Both the position numbers and the translations under genes were made by a program. Shown here piece after piece: positions 1 to 8,336 of a stretch of DNA of 64,000 nt (the first letter of the stretch is position 1; the number at the start of each line of letters is the position of its first letter). The notes under the pieces are model-generated. The model did no database searches. It saw only the letters and a list, made by a program, of their open reading frames with translations, and had not been told where the DNA came from. The stretch is from Rhizobium sp. BT03 (lineage in GTDB: Bacteria; Pseudomonadota; Alphaproteobacteria; Rhizobiales; Rhizobiaceae), in assembly GCF_030053155.1 (NCBI RefSeq), contig NZ_CP125641.1, forward strand, positions 186,001-250,000, in the 5' to 3' direction.

Positions 1-1650
1 GAGAGCGAGCTGGCGCAGGTGTTTGATGAAACCGCCCAGTTTGTTGATAACGCGGCGAGCATCTATCCTGGTGAAAGGACGCGGTTCGATGAACTCAGAT
101 CGGATCTGCGCGCCTTGCAGGCGACAACGGTACCCATCGTGAAGGCGTCCGCAGCAGGTGACGATGCCACGGCGCTGCACCTGGCAGCCGACACCTTCAA
201 AACTGCAAGACTGAAGTTCGACGACGACGCAACCGAGCTCTACGACTGGGCGAAGGCCGAGCTGCAGCGGAAAAGTGATGCTGCAAGCGCCATAACCAAT
301 CAAACGATCACCACGAGCTACATCGTGCTGGTGATTGGCGCGCTCATCTCGTTTGGCGTCGGCACCGCAATCAGCCTTGGGCAGATCGTCCGGCCGATCC
401 GCAGCCTGACTGAAACGATGGGCGCCATTGCCGGCGGCAACCTTGCCCTGGAGATTCCCGGAGCCGATCGCGGCGACGAAATCGGCGAAATGTCGGCCGC
501 CGTCCAAGTGTTCCGAGCCAACGCGCTTGCCAACAAGCGGCTGGAGGAAGAGGCCGCCGCCAACCGCAACATGACCGAAGCGGAACGCCGCCAGAAGGCG
601 GAGGCCGATAGGCTGCGCGCCGAGCAGATGGCGCAGGCGACCTCCGGTCTTGCCGATGGCTTGAAGCATCTGGCCGGCGGAGACCTCGGCTATCAGTTGA
701 ACCAGCCCTTCGCGCCGGATTTCGAAAGCCTGAGAGCCGATTTCAACGCAGCCGTCGCGCAGCTTCAGCAGACGCTGAGAGCGGTCGCTCAATCGACCGG
801 CCAGATCGACAGCGGCACGCGTGAGATCAGCATCAGCGCCCAGGATCTTGCCAAGCGTACCGAACAGCAGGCCGCCTCGCTCGAGGAGACCGCCGCCGCC
901 CTCGACCAGATCACGGCCAATGTTTCGAACTCCTCGAAACGCGCCGACGAAGCCCGCACGGTGGCGGTGCAGGCCAATACCAGCGCCGTTCAGTCAGGCA
1001 AGGTCGTTGCCGACGCCGTCCATGCCATGCAGAAGATCGAGCAGTCCTCGAACCAGGTTTCCAACATTATCGGCGTGATCGACGAGATCGCCTTCCAGAC
1101 CAACCTGCTGGCGTTGAACGCCGGCGTGGAAGCGGCCCGCGCCGGCGATGCCGGCAAGGGTTTTGCGGTCGTCGCCCAGGAAGTGCGCGAGCTTGCCCAG
1201 CGATCGGCGCAGGCGGCGAAGGAAATCAAGGACCTGATCCGCAACTCCTCCGTCGAAGTGGAGAGCGGCGTCAGGCTCGTCAGCGAAACCGGCCAGGCGC
1301 TGAAAACGATCGAGGACTATATCGTCACGGTCAATCAGCACATGGATGCGATCGCCACATCGGCGAAGGAGCAGTCGCTCGGGCTTTCGGAGGTCAATAC
1401 CGCCGTCAACCAGATGGATCAGGTGACGCAGCAGAATGCGGCGATGGTCGAGGAAAGCAACGCGGCAAGTGCAACGCTTGCCACCGAGGCCGGCCGCCTT
1501 CGCGATCTGATCGGCCGGTTCCAGCTTGGCGGCGACGGTGGTGCCTTCCAGGCTGCCGCGCTCCGCAAGACCGCCGCGGCCATGGCATCGCCGCAGCGCA
1601 ACGTCAGCGCCGGCCGCCCGGCCGCGCGCGGCAATGCGGCTCTGAAATAG
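1..1650 (+). CDS. Methyl-accepting chemotaxis protein, 5' end cut by the window
   Basis: This is a chemoreceptor that signals to a CheA/CheW complex at the inner membrane. The reading frame is open at base 1, so the N-terminus lies outside the window. What remains is part of a periplasmic four-helix-type sensor, one transmembrane helix (about bases 316-380), a HAMP domain with the usual DEIGEM end, a second HAMP-like linker near bases 650-790, and the signalling domain. The hairpin tip is clear: DEIAFQTNLLALNAGVEAAR at about bases 1080-1140, followed by GKGFAVVAQEVR. There is no C-terminal NWETF-type CheR-docking pentapeptide. It resembles the second chemoreceptor at 14316-16199 in architecture. 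The ligand cannot be told from the sequence. Confidence 0.95.
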   Translation, partial: ESELAQVFDETAQFVDNAASIYPGERTRFDELRSDLRALQATTVPIVKASAAGDDATALHLAADTFKTARLKFDDDATELYDWAKAELQRKSDAASAITNQTITTSYIVLVIGALISFGVGTAISLGQIVRPIRSLTETMGAIAGGNLALEIPGADRGDEIGEMSAAVQVFRANALANKRLEEEAAANRNMTEAERRQKAEADRLRAEQMAQATSGLADGLKHLAGGDLGYQLNQPFAPDFESLRADFNAAVAQLQQTLRAVAQSTGQIDSGTREISISAQDLAKRTEQQAASLEETAAALDQITANVSNSSKRADEARTVAVQANTSAVQSGKVVADAVHAMQKIEQSSNQVSNIIGVIDEIAFQTNLLALNAGVEAARAGDAGKGFAVVAQEVRELAQRSAQAAKEIKDLIRNSSVEVESGVRLVSETGQALKTIEDYIVTVNQHMDAIATSAKEQSLGLSEVNTAVNQMDQVTQQNAAMVEESNAASATLATEAGRLRDLIGRFQLGGDGGAFQAAALRKTAAAMASPQRNVSAGRPAARGNAALK

Positions 1651-1689
1651 GAAGAATGGGCCGAATTCTGATATCGGCATCGTGATACG

Positions 1690-1712
1690 GGCAGGGTCGT
1701 CTCGACCCTGCC
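1690..1712 (+). terminator. Hairpin after the first chemoreceptor gene
   Basis: A perfect 10-bp stem (GGCAGGGTCG / CGACCCTGCC) closes a 3-nt loop, 40 bases after the stop of the chemoreceptor. There is no T-run after it, so it is a candidate terminator or 3'-end stabiliser. The next gene is convergent and ends at 1819, so it may serve both strands. Confidence 0.5.
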
Positions 1713-1818
1713 GCTTCAGACGGGAGCGGCTCAAGCTTGATCGCCTGGGCCGCTCTCAATTCCTTTTAGGCAATACCCGGAATTCTGAATGATCGAAGGC
1801 GCTGTCGCCGGAACGAAA

Positions 1819-2970
1819 TCACAGAACGGTTTCGAAAAGCGGGATCAGGGCCGCGCCGATTGCGCCGGGGGCATCGATGATCTGTCCCACGGCAAGGCTG
1901 GGAACATCGCGCAACGCGCCGTGCCGCGGCAGATTGTTGAACTCGGTCCGTTCGATCAGCATTCTCGCCAGCGAATGCGGAAGTTCGCCGCCAAGCACGA
2001 TCAATGCCGGGTCGAAAATCGCGCAGATCGCATTGATGGCGCGATTATGGGCCGGCATGACGCGATCGACCCATTCGCGAACGCCTTCCCAATCCACCAG
2101 CTTTTCGTTCTTCAGATCCTTGAGAGTCAGGTCCGAGCGCCCCTTGCTGCGAAGATATTCGAGCAATTGGCCGAGTGCGGGGCGATCGTCATAGTCCTGA
2201 CGCGCAAAGAGAACGGAGAATTCGCCGGCGTTGCCGAAGCTGCCGCGAAACGGCATGCCTCCGGACACAAGGCCGCCGCCGTAGCCATGAAGATGGGCGA
2301 TATAGGCGAAATCCGCGACATCACGGCCAACGCCGAAAATTGCTTCCGCCAAAGCTGCGGTCCGGGCGACATTGTCTGCCCAGACCGGCAGGCCAAGCAA
2401 TTTCCCAAGGAGGGGCGCCAGGTCTATCAGCGACCAATGAGCAAGCGGCAGAGGACAGTTGAAGGCCGTCTCCAGCATGCGGTGGCCGGCGACCGCGAGG
2501 CCGACGCCGAGCACGTCGCGCCGTGTGGCGCCCCGGCGGGCAAGAATGTCTTCGACCGCCGCTTCAATCCGTTCCAGCTCCGCCGGCAGCGAAGCGCCTG
2601 CCTGCGGGATTTCCATATTTTCCAGAGGCTCGCCGAAACCCATGAGGCAAAGGCCGATCGAGCCGACATTCACGGAGATGCCAAGCGTCAGACACCAATC
2701 CTTTCGCAGCGTCAGCTCCGGACTGGGTGGGCCCGCCCGCCGGCCTTCCGAATGCGAAAACACGATCATCCCGCGCTCATGAAGCCGGGCGACGATCCTG
2801 TGCAGGGATTGCTGGGTGAGATCGAGCGGCTCGGTCAGGTCGGAGCGCTCGATCCCCGGAGACTTCCAGATCAACCGCAAGAGGTCCCGTTCGTTGCGGG
2901 AGGCAACCCGCGCCGGTTGTACGTCTCGCAAAAAATGTGCGGCGACATGGTTTAGAGGAACGTACTTCAT
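1819..2970 (-). CDS. ROK-family transcriptional regulator
   Basis: The protein has an N-terminal MarR-like winged helix (about residues 20-80, with the recognition region LTEPLDLTQQSLHRIVARL) followed by a ROK sugar-kinase-like fold. At 383 residues it matches NagC/XylR-type regulators, which usually repress sugar uptake or catabolic genes and respond to a sugar. The glycine-rich stretch HGYGGGLVSGG and the GNAGEF segment mark the ROK core. The cysteine-rich zinc motif found in many ROK proteins (CxCGxxGCxE) is absent, and the usual catalytic DxG context is poorly conserved, so it is probably a pure regulator without kinase activity. No sugar operon lies next to it, so its target is unknown. 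It is divergent from the AraC regulator at 3143. Confidence 0.88.
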   Translation of the reverse strand: MKYVPLNHVAAHFLRDVQPARVASRNERDLLRLIWKSPGIERSDLTEPLDLTQQSLHRIVARLHERGMIVFSHSEGRRAGPPSPELTLRKDWCLTLGISVNVGSIGLCLMGFGEPLENMEIPQAGASLPAELERIEAAVEDILARRGATRRDVLGVGLAVAGHRMLETAFNCPLPLAHWSLIDLAPLLGKLLGLPVWADNVARTAALAEAIFGVGRDVADFAYIAHLHGYGGGLVSGGMPFRGSFGNAGEFSVLFARQDYDDRPALGQLLEYLRSKGRSDLTLKDLKNEKLVDWEGVREWVDRVMPAHNRAINAICAIFDPALIVLGGELPHSLARMLIERTEFNNLPRHGALRDVPSLAVGQIIDAPGAIGAALIPLFETVL

Positions 2971-2982
2971 TTTCGGATCGTT
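2957..2982 (+). promoter_or_regulatory. Candidate EcfG (general stress) promoter reading towards the AraC gene
   Basis: GGAAC at 2957-2961 and CGTT at 2979-2982 are separated by 17 bases, which is the known alphaproteobacterial EcfG/RpoE2 pattern. It overlaps the first codons of the ROK gene on the other strand and lies about 160 bases before the AraC start. A match like this is expected by chance about once in a 64-kb window, so the call is tentative. Confidence 0.35.
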
Positions 2983-3053
2983 TTGTATTACACTGTAGGT
3001 GTGAAGCTAAGGAGGGGACGCTTTATTTCCATCAGTGGCAAGGAAATTCATCC

Positions 3054-3146
3054 ATGGTGTTGGCGGTCCTGCTTACCTCATCGAGATTGGTCAGGCCAGT
3101 CGAGATGATGTCTCGTGTGGCTAGAGAAAAGAATCGAGTTGCATGA
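3054..3146 (+). CDS. Possible 30-residue leader ORF overlapping the AraC start
   Basis: An ATG at 3054, preceded by AAGGA about 8 bases upstream, opens a 30-codon frame whose TGA stop overlaps the ATG of the AraC gene (ATGA at 3143-3146). The overlap would allow translational coupling. There is no recognisable domain, and a short frame like this can arise by chance, so it is offered only as a possibility. Confidence 0.18.
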   Translation: MVLAVLLTSSRLVRPVEMMSRVAREKNRVA

Positions 3147-4171
3147 TTTCATTGAGACCCGAGAATACAGCCCGCGTTCTTGAGCCTGAGGGGTATGGGT
3201 TTGTGCCGACACATGAAGGCACCAACTTCGAATCGATGGTTCAAGCCTTTTCGACAGGATACGGGGTTTTCGGCGCGCAGCCGCTGAGCAACGACCGGAC
3301 TTTCGCTTGGGCGGCAGACTTGAGGAGGACCGAGGCATTCACGGTGATTCATTCGGTGTACCAGAGTTCCTGGACACTCCGAACGCTCGACGAAACGCCG
3401 CAACATCTTGCGTTTTACCTGCCGCAGACGGGATCCTATCGATTGTCGATCGGAAAAAGGATGGTTGAAAGCGGCGCCGGTCATCTTCTGATGGCCAACA
3501 ACCATGAGGCCGGCGATCGTTTCATCCAAGGCCCGCATAGGTCGGACGTTCTCTTTCTGGACTGGCAGGTCGTCAGGCGAATGCTCGTTTCGCTGGTGGA
3601 AACGCCGCTCTCCGAATCGCTCGACCTCGAGCCCATCCTGGACCTTGCGACACAGTCGGGCCAGCTTATCGGCAACCTGGTGCAGACGATCGTGCAGGGC
3701 ATGCGCAACGGCGGTCCGCTTCTGTCTTCTCCTCTCGCCATGGCAACCATGAGCGAAACGCTCGCGCATCTTGTCATCCGATTTGGCCACCACCGTCTGT
3801 CCGGCCATCTGGAAAAAAAGAAAGTGTCGCTGGTTGCGCCTTGGCATGTCCGGCGTGCCATCGACTATATGCATGCCAATATCGCAGAGCCTCTCACCAT
3901 GACGATGGTTGCGGACGATGTCGGCGTTTCCCTTCGCGCGCTGCAGACGGGTTTCAAAGCCTTCAGGGGAACCTCGCCGGCTGGTTACCTGCGCACGATC
4001 CGGCTGCAAGCGGCCCGTGAGCAACTGCGGGATCCGACCAACCAGCGATCCGTCCGCGAAATCTGCATGATATGGGGGTTCGCCCATGCCGGCAGGTTCT
4101 CCATCATCTACCGCAGCACGTTCGGCGAAAGCCCGCGGGATACGCGCCTGCGGGCGGAGCGCTTGCGTTAG
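3143..4171 (+). CDS. AraC-family transcriptional regulator
   Basis: The 342-residue protein has a typical two-part layout. The N-terminal two thirds look like the AraC-binding-like sensor domain. The last 100 residues form the double helix-turn-helix: HVRRAIDYMHANIAEPLTMT begins it, and GFAHAGRFSIIYRSTFGESP is the conserved second HTH with the FSIIYR variant of the FSRxFK motif. Such proteins usually activate a neighbouring operon in response to a small molecule. Here the neighbours are other solitary regulators, so no target is evident. The gene is convergent with the LacI gene, 47 bases apart. The Shine-Dalgarno sequence before the ATG is weak. Confidence 0.9.
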   Translation: MISLRPENTARVLEPEGYGFVPTHEGTNFESMVQAFSTGYGVFGAQPLSNDRTFAWAADLRRTEAFTVIHSVYQSSWTLRTLDETPQHLAFYLPQTGSYRLSIGKRMVESGAGHLLMANNHEAGDRFIQGPHRSDVLFLDWQVVRRMLVSLVETPLSESLDLEPILDLATQSGQLIGNLVQTIVQGMRNGGPLLSSPLAMATMSETLAHLVIRFGHHRLSGHLEKKKVSLVAPWHVRRAIDYMHANIAEPLTMTMVADDVGVSLRALQTGFKAFRGTSPAGYLRTIRLQAAREQLRDPTNQRSVREICMIWGFAHAGRFSIIYRSTFGESPRDTRLRAERLR

Positions 4172-4218
4172 TTCAGGCTTGGGATCCTTTCGAAATTCTG
4201 TCGTCTTCCGACAGGTTT

Positions 4219-5256
4219 TCAGCGAGGCGGCGCGATGCTGCCGCGCAGGACGAGGTGGCATCCGAGTTCCAGGCGATGGGCCGGCCGCTGCGGGTCGTTG
4301 GCAATCAGCCGCTGTTCGATGAGCGCAAGCGCGGCAGCGCCGAGCTTGTCGGTGGGAACGCTGACCGTTGAAAGCGGCGGGCGGCTGAATTCGCCGGGGA
4401 CGATATCGTCGAAGCCTAGCACGGAGATCGCTTCAGGCACGCCTATGCCGCGATCGGCCAATGCCTTCAAGCAGCCGAGCGCCAGATTGTCGGCGGCGCA
4501 GAAGACGGCGGTGGCGCCTTTCATCGTGGGATCGCGGTCAAGCAGCGCGTTGATGGCGGCCTCGCCGTGACGAGGCTCATATCCTTCGGCCTCCACGATC
4601 ATGTCTTCGGGCACGGGAAGCTGCGCGGCGAAATAGGCATCGGAAAAGCCGTCATATCTGCGCTGGATCGTCGTGCGGCCCTTCCAGGTCAGGTGCAGGA
4701 TGCGGCGATGTCCGAGCGCCAGCAGGTGCTCGATGCCCAGTCTGGCGCCGAAGCGGTTTTCCGGTGTCACCGTATCGACCAGCATGGCCGGATCCTCGCC
4801 ATTGACGATGACGACAGGCATATCGGGGGAGGAGAGGCTGCGGATGAGTTCCGGCTGATCGTCGTTCAGCACCACGATGCCGTCGGCGCGCTCGGAGAGC
4901 GCGATCTGCCTGACCTGAGCGCCGTCGATGCGCCGGCCGGTGCTGACGAAAGGCACGATCCGGATGCCGCGGCGCTCGCACTCCTTCCTGAGGCCGTTGA
5001 GGATCGTCCAACTCACCAGGTTGAGGTCGCTCTCCGGCGCGGCATCGCCCGGAATGGCAAGAAGCAGGACGCGCAGCGCCGCGATCGTCGCCTTCTTCCT
5101 GCGGCGGTCGAGATAGCCTAAGCGTTTGGCCGAATCCAGAACCCTTTCGCGCACTTCGACCGTCAGCGGCGCGGTTCCGTTCAGCGCGTGCGAGGCCGTG
5201 CTCAGCGAAACGTCCGCGTCGCGCGCGACATCCTTGAGATTGACTTTGCGTTCCAC
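4219..5256 (-). CDS. LacI-family transcriptional regulator
   Basis: The protein carries the LacI headpiece at its extreme N-terminus (VNLKDVARDADVSLSTASHA, then ALNG and the hinge helix) and a periplasmic-binding-protein-like effector domain ending with GFDDIVPGEFSRPPLSTVSV. I chose the GTG at 5256 because it puts the headpiece at the second to third residue of a 345-residue protein, as in the family. A TTG at 5298 would add 14 basic residues with no homology. The effector is probably a sugar or nucleoside, and no transport or catabolic operon adjoins it, so it acts elsewhere or on itself. Confidence 0.9.
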   Translation of the reverse strand: MERKVNLKDVARDADVSLSTASHALNGTAPLTVEVRERVLDSAKRLGYLDRRRKKATIAALRVLLLAIPGDAAPESDLNLVSWTILNGLRKECERRGIRIVPFVSTGRRIDGAQVRQIALSERADGIVVLNDDQPELIRSLSSPDMPVVIVNGEDPAMLVDTVTPENRFGARLGIEHLLALGHRRILHLTWKGRTTIQRRYDGFSDAYFAAQLPVPEDMIVEAEGYEPRHGEAAINALLDRDPTMKGATAVFCAADNLALGCLKALADRGIGVPEAISVLGFDDIVPGEFSRPPLSTVSVPTDKLGAAALALIEQRLIANDPQRPAHRLELGCHLVLRGSIAPPR

Positions 5257-5434
5257 TTTATTCCGTCGCGAATTGAGGTCGCGCCTTCGAAGGCACAAGC
5301 TAACGCGATGTTTTCACATAAAGACTTCAGAAAAGCTACGTGCGCCTTCGCCTATTTTTCGGCTTTCGGCGAAAACCCGGCCGCAGCGCTGCCGCAAACG
5401 AAACGACGATCGCAGGACTCGGAGCCATTGACGA

Positions 5435-6067
5435 TCAGTGAGGCTTGGCGAGCAGGCCGTTGAACAGCAGGTCGAAATAGGTCCGCAGGAAGGCCTCCTT
5501 GTTGGGAGTGGGCACGCGGCGGTCGTCGAATATCAGCCGCAGAACCGTCGTCGTCAGGATGGGTGCGACCACGATCTCGGAAAATTCCACCGGGATTGGA
5601 CGAAACTCCCCCGAGGCCACGCCCTCCAGGATGAGAGCGTCGATCTTGGCGATAACAGGCGCAATGAACTGATCATGGTGGCGATCGATCAGGTCGGGGA
5701 AACGCTGCCCTTCCGAGATGACCAGCCGCGTCAATTCGCGCGTCGCGCGGTCCTCGGGAATTTGGTCGTAGAAGAGGCCGAGAATGGACGTCAGCCTGTC
5801 GGTAGCGCTGCCGCTCAGCCGATCGGCGATCGCGACCAGTTCCTGAAACGGCACCGAGAAATGGTTGATCATGGCTTCGAATAGCTTTTCCTTCGTCTCG
5901 AAGTAGACGTAGACCGTTCCCTTGGTGACGCCGACTCTGTCGGCGATGTCTTCGACACGCGTGCCGGCAAAACCGCATTTGACGAACTCCTCGAAGGCGG
6001 CATCCAGAATCTGGATGGGCCGCAGCGCTTTCTGTTCCGCGCGTGTGAGCTTCTTCTCAGCTGCCAT
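5435..6067 (-). CDS. TetR-family repressor of the adjacent RND efflux operon
   Basis: The N-terminal helix-turn-helix is typical (QILDAAFEEFVKCGFAGTRV, then the recognition helix in GVTKGTVYVYFETKEKLF), followed by a TetR_C ligand domain. I chose the ATG at 6067 because GGGGAGG lies 7 bases upstream; a longer frame starting at 6121 would run into the operator. The length is 210 residues. The gene is divergent from the efflux operon with a 20-bp near-palindrome between them, the classic arrangement for a TetR protein that represses both itself and the pump and is released by a pump substrate. The inducer is unknown. Confidence 0.92.
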   Translation of the reverse strand: MAAEKKLTRAEQKALRPIQILDAAFEEFVKCGFAGTRVEDIADRVGVTKGTVYVYFETKEKLFEAMINHFSVPFQELVAIADRLSGSATDRLTSILGLFYDQIPEDRATRELTRLVISEGQRFPDLIDRHHDQFIAPVIAKIDALILEGVASGEFRPIPVEFSEIVVAPILTTTVLRLIFDDRRVPTPNKEAFLRTYFDLLFNGLLAKPH

Positions 6068-6120
6068 TTCCTGCCTCCCCGTTGTTGCGCGCATCCTCGT
6101 CCCCGCGACGCAAAGTTTCA

Positions 6121-6140
6121 TTGACTAATGCGTCAGTCAA
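6121..6140. promoter_or_regulatory. TetR operator between repressor and efflux operon
   Basis: TTGACTAATGCGTCAGTCAA is an imperfect palindrome (TTGACT/AGTCAA arms plus inner matches). It lies 53 bases before the repressor start and 37 bases before the first adaptor start, where it would cover both divergent promoters. A TATATA lies just after it at 6142-6147. The position and symmetry fit a TetR-family operator. Confidence 0.75.
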
Positions 6141-6177
6141 TTATATAGCAGCTGCCGTTGAGAGCAAGAGGTCAACT

Positions 6178-7251
6178 ATGAGAACCATTCTGATCGCCAC
6201 TGCGATCGTATGCGCCATCGGTCTCGGATCATGCAGCGATTCGAGCGGCCCGACAGAGCCGACCCCGCGGCAGGTCGGCGTCGTCGTGGCCAAGTCCGAG
6301 CCGCTGGCCCGGGGCGGCGCGCTCACCGGAGAAGTCCGGGCCCGTATCCAGACCGATCTGTCCTTCCGCGTCAGCGGCAAGATCGTCGAGCGGCTGGTGG
6401 AGGTCGGGCAGTCCGTGAAGGCGGGACAGGTCCTGGCGCGCATCGATCCGGAAGAGCAGAAAGCCGACCTCGACGTCGCCGCCGCCAATCTTCAGTCCGC
6501 GGAGGCGCAGCAAACCCAGGCGCAGCTCGCATTCGACCGCCAGCAGAGCCTGTTTCGAACGCAGGTGACGACGCGGGCCGCGCTCGATCAGGCGCAGGAA
6601 GCGCTTTTGACAGCCCAGGCATCGGCGAAGTCGGCGCAGGCGCTGCTGGAAACCGCTCAGGACACCCTCTCCTACACGGAGCTGAAGGCGGACGCCGATG
6701 GGGTGATCACCGCCCGTAATGCGGAGGTCGGGCAGGTGGCGCAGGCGGCGCAGGTCGTCTTCACCCTTGCCCATGACGGCGGCCGGGACGCCGTCTTCGA
6801 GGTGGTCGAAAGCGCGTTCCTGCGCCCGATCGACGGCGACGGGACCGTCGCCCTCCTGTCGGACCCGACGCAAAAGATCACGGCGAAGGTTCGCGAGATT
6901 TCGCCGACGATCGATTCCTCCACCGGCACCGTCAAGGTCAAGGTCGCGATCTCGAGCGACGCTCCGATTCCGCTGGGCGCTCCCGTCGTCGGGCGGTTCA
7001 CCTACGTCGCGCAGGACGTCATCCAGCTGCCCTGGTCGGCCATGACCTCCAAGGATGGCAAACCAGCCGTCTGGATCGTCGATCCCGCATCGTTGGCAGT
7101 TTCGGTCAGGGCGGTCGACGTTGCCGGTTACGAGACCGGCAGCTTTATCGTGAAATCGGGCGTCTCCGCAGGAGAGACCGTGGTGACCGACGGGACCAAG
7201 TTCCTCAGGCCCGGTGAAATCGTGTCTTATGTCAAGGAAGCTTCCAAGTGA
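6178..7251 (+). CDS. RND efflux periplasmic adaptor, first of two (lipoprotein)
   Basis: This is a membrane fusion protein of the HlyD/AcrA type that would bridge the inner-membrane pump and an outer-membrane channel. The start at 6178 gives a short signal peptide ending in the lipobox LGSC (cysteine at residue 19), so it should be lipid-anchored. The order is a lipoyl half-motif (VSGKIVERLVEVGQSVKAGQ), a coiled-coil hairpin (about residues 100-170), the second lipoyl half around VITARNAEVGQVAQ, then beta-barrel and membrane-proximal domains. The length of 357 residues is normal. AGAGG precedes the start. Its stop overlaps the start of the second adaptor by 4 bases. Confidence 0.93.
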   Translation: MRTILIATAIVCAIGLGSCSDSSGPTEPTPRQVGVVVAKSEPLARGGALTGEVRARIQTDLSFRVSGKIVERLVEVGQSVKAGQVLARIDPEEQKADLDVAAANLQSAEAQQTQAQLAFDRQQSLFRTQVTTRAALDQAQEALLTAQASAKSAQALLETAQDTLSYTELKADADGVITARNAEVGQVAQAAQVVFTLAHDGGRDAVFEVVESAFLRPIDGDGTVALLSDPTQKITAKVREISPTIDSSTGTVKVKVAISSDAPIPLGAPVVGRFTYVAQDVIQLPWSAMTSKDGKPAVWIVDPASLAVSVRAVDVAGYETGSFIVKSGVSAGETVVTDGTKFLRPGEIVSYVKEASK

Positions 7252-8336
7252 GTATTCGTCTCAAGATAGTCGCACTGATGGTGGGCACGGCCCTGGTCTC
7301 CTCTTGCGCGCCGAAGGCAGAAGAGAGCGGGGAAGAAGCGCCTCGTCCGGTGCTGTCGATGACCGTCAAGCAGACGCCCGCTTCGAGCCTCAGCCTGACC
7401 GGCACGATCGAGCCGACGATCGAGACCGAACTCGGCTTCCGGATTCTCGGGCGAATGATCGCCCGCAACGTCAATGTCGGAGATGTCGTCAAGAAGGGTG
7501 ACGTGGTTGCCGCCATCGATCCGCTGGCGCTGGAGCTTGCGGTACGCAACGCCCAGTCCGACGTGGAAAACAGCGACGCCCAGCTCAGGAACGCGGTGAC
7601 CACCGAACAGCGCCAGCGCGCGCTGCTGGAGTCGCGCTCCGGCACCGAGGCCTCGCTCGAAGAGGCCGAGCAGGCGAGACGAACGGCCGCCGCTGCCGTC
7701 GCCAAGGCGCAGGCCAATCTCGACAAGGCCAAGGAGCAGCTCGGTTATGCCCAGCTTGGCGCGGAGTTCGACGGGGTAGTGACGGCGACCTCGGCCGAGG
7801 TCGGGCAGGTCGTCTCGGCTGGCCAGACGGTCGTCACCATCGCGCGGCCGGACAAGCGCGACGCCGTGGTCGACGTGCCGCAGGGCGCTGCCCAGAAGCT
7901 GAAGATCGGCGCGCCCTTCGAGGTGACGCTGCAGCTCGATCCCTCAATTCGCACGTCAGGCGTGGTGCGGGAGATCGCGCCGGAGGCCGAGACGGCCACA
8001 CGCACGAGCAGGACCAAGATTGCCCTGAGCGATCCGCCTGAAGCCTTCAGGCTGGGCGCCGTGATATCCGCCTCGGCCACCATCGCCGCCGATCCTGAGA
8101 TCGTGCTGCCGTCTTCCGCAATCCTTGCCGGCACCGACGGCCCGAGCGTCTGGACCGTCGACGTGCCCGGCAAGAAAGTCTCGCTCCGCCGCGTGAAGAT
8201 CGACGGCGACGTGGTCGAGGGCGGCACCGTCCGCGTCACCGAAGGGCTCGCACCGGGAGACAGGGTGGCCGTGGCCGGCGTGCATAAACTTGAGGATGGC
8301 CAGGCCATCAGGATCGACCAGGAGATCAGCCAGTGA
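7248..8336 (+). CDS. RND efflux periplasmic adaptor, second of two (lipoprotein)
   Basis: This second membrane fusion protein has the same fold order as the first but is clearly different in sequence. It begins with GTG in the GTGA overlap with the previous stop, which suggests translational coupling. The signal peptide ends in a VSSC lipobox. The first lipoyl half (GFRILGRMIARNVNVGDVVK) is followed by a coiled-coil hairpin (about residues 95-165) and the second half near GVVTATSAEVGQVVSAGQ. Two different adaptors feeding one pump is an uncommon arrangement known from TriABC of Pseudomonas, where both are needed. Its own stop overlaps the pump start by 4 bases (GTGA). Confidence 0.92.
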   Translation: MSIRLKIVALMVGTALVSSCAPKAEESGEEAPRPVLSMTVKQTPASSLSLTGTIEPTIETELGFRILGRMIARNVNVGDVVKKGDVVAAIDPLALELAVRNAQSDVENSDAQLRNAVTTEQRQRALLESRSGTEASLEEAEQARRTAAAAVAKAQANLDKAKEQLGYAQLGAEFDGVVTATSAEVGQVVSAGQTVVTIARPDKRDAVVDVPQGAAQKLKIGAPFEVTLQLDPSIRTSGVVREIAPEAETATRTSRTKIALSDPPEAFRLGAVISASATIAADPEIVLPSSAILAGTDGPSVWTVDVPGKKVSLRRVKIDGDVVEGGTVRVTEGLAPGDRVAVAGVHKLEDGQAIRIDQEISQ

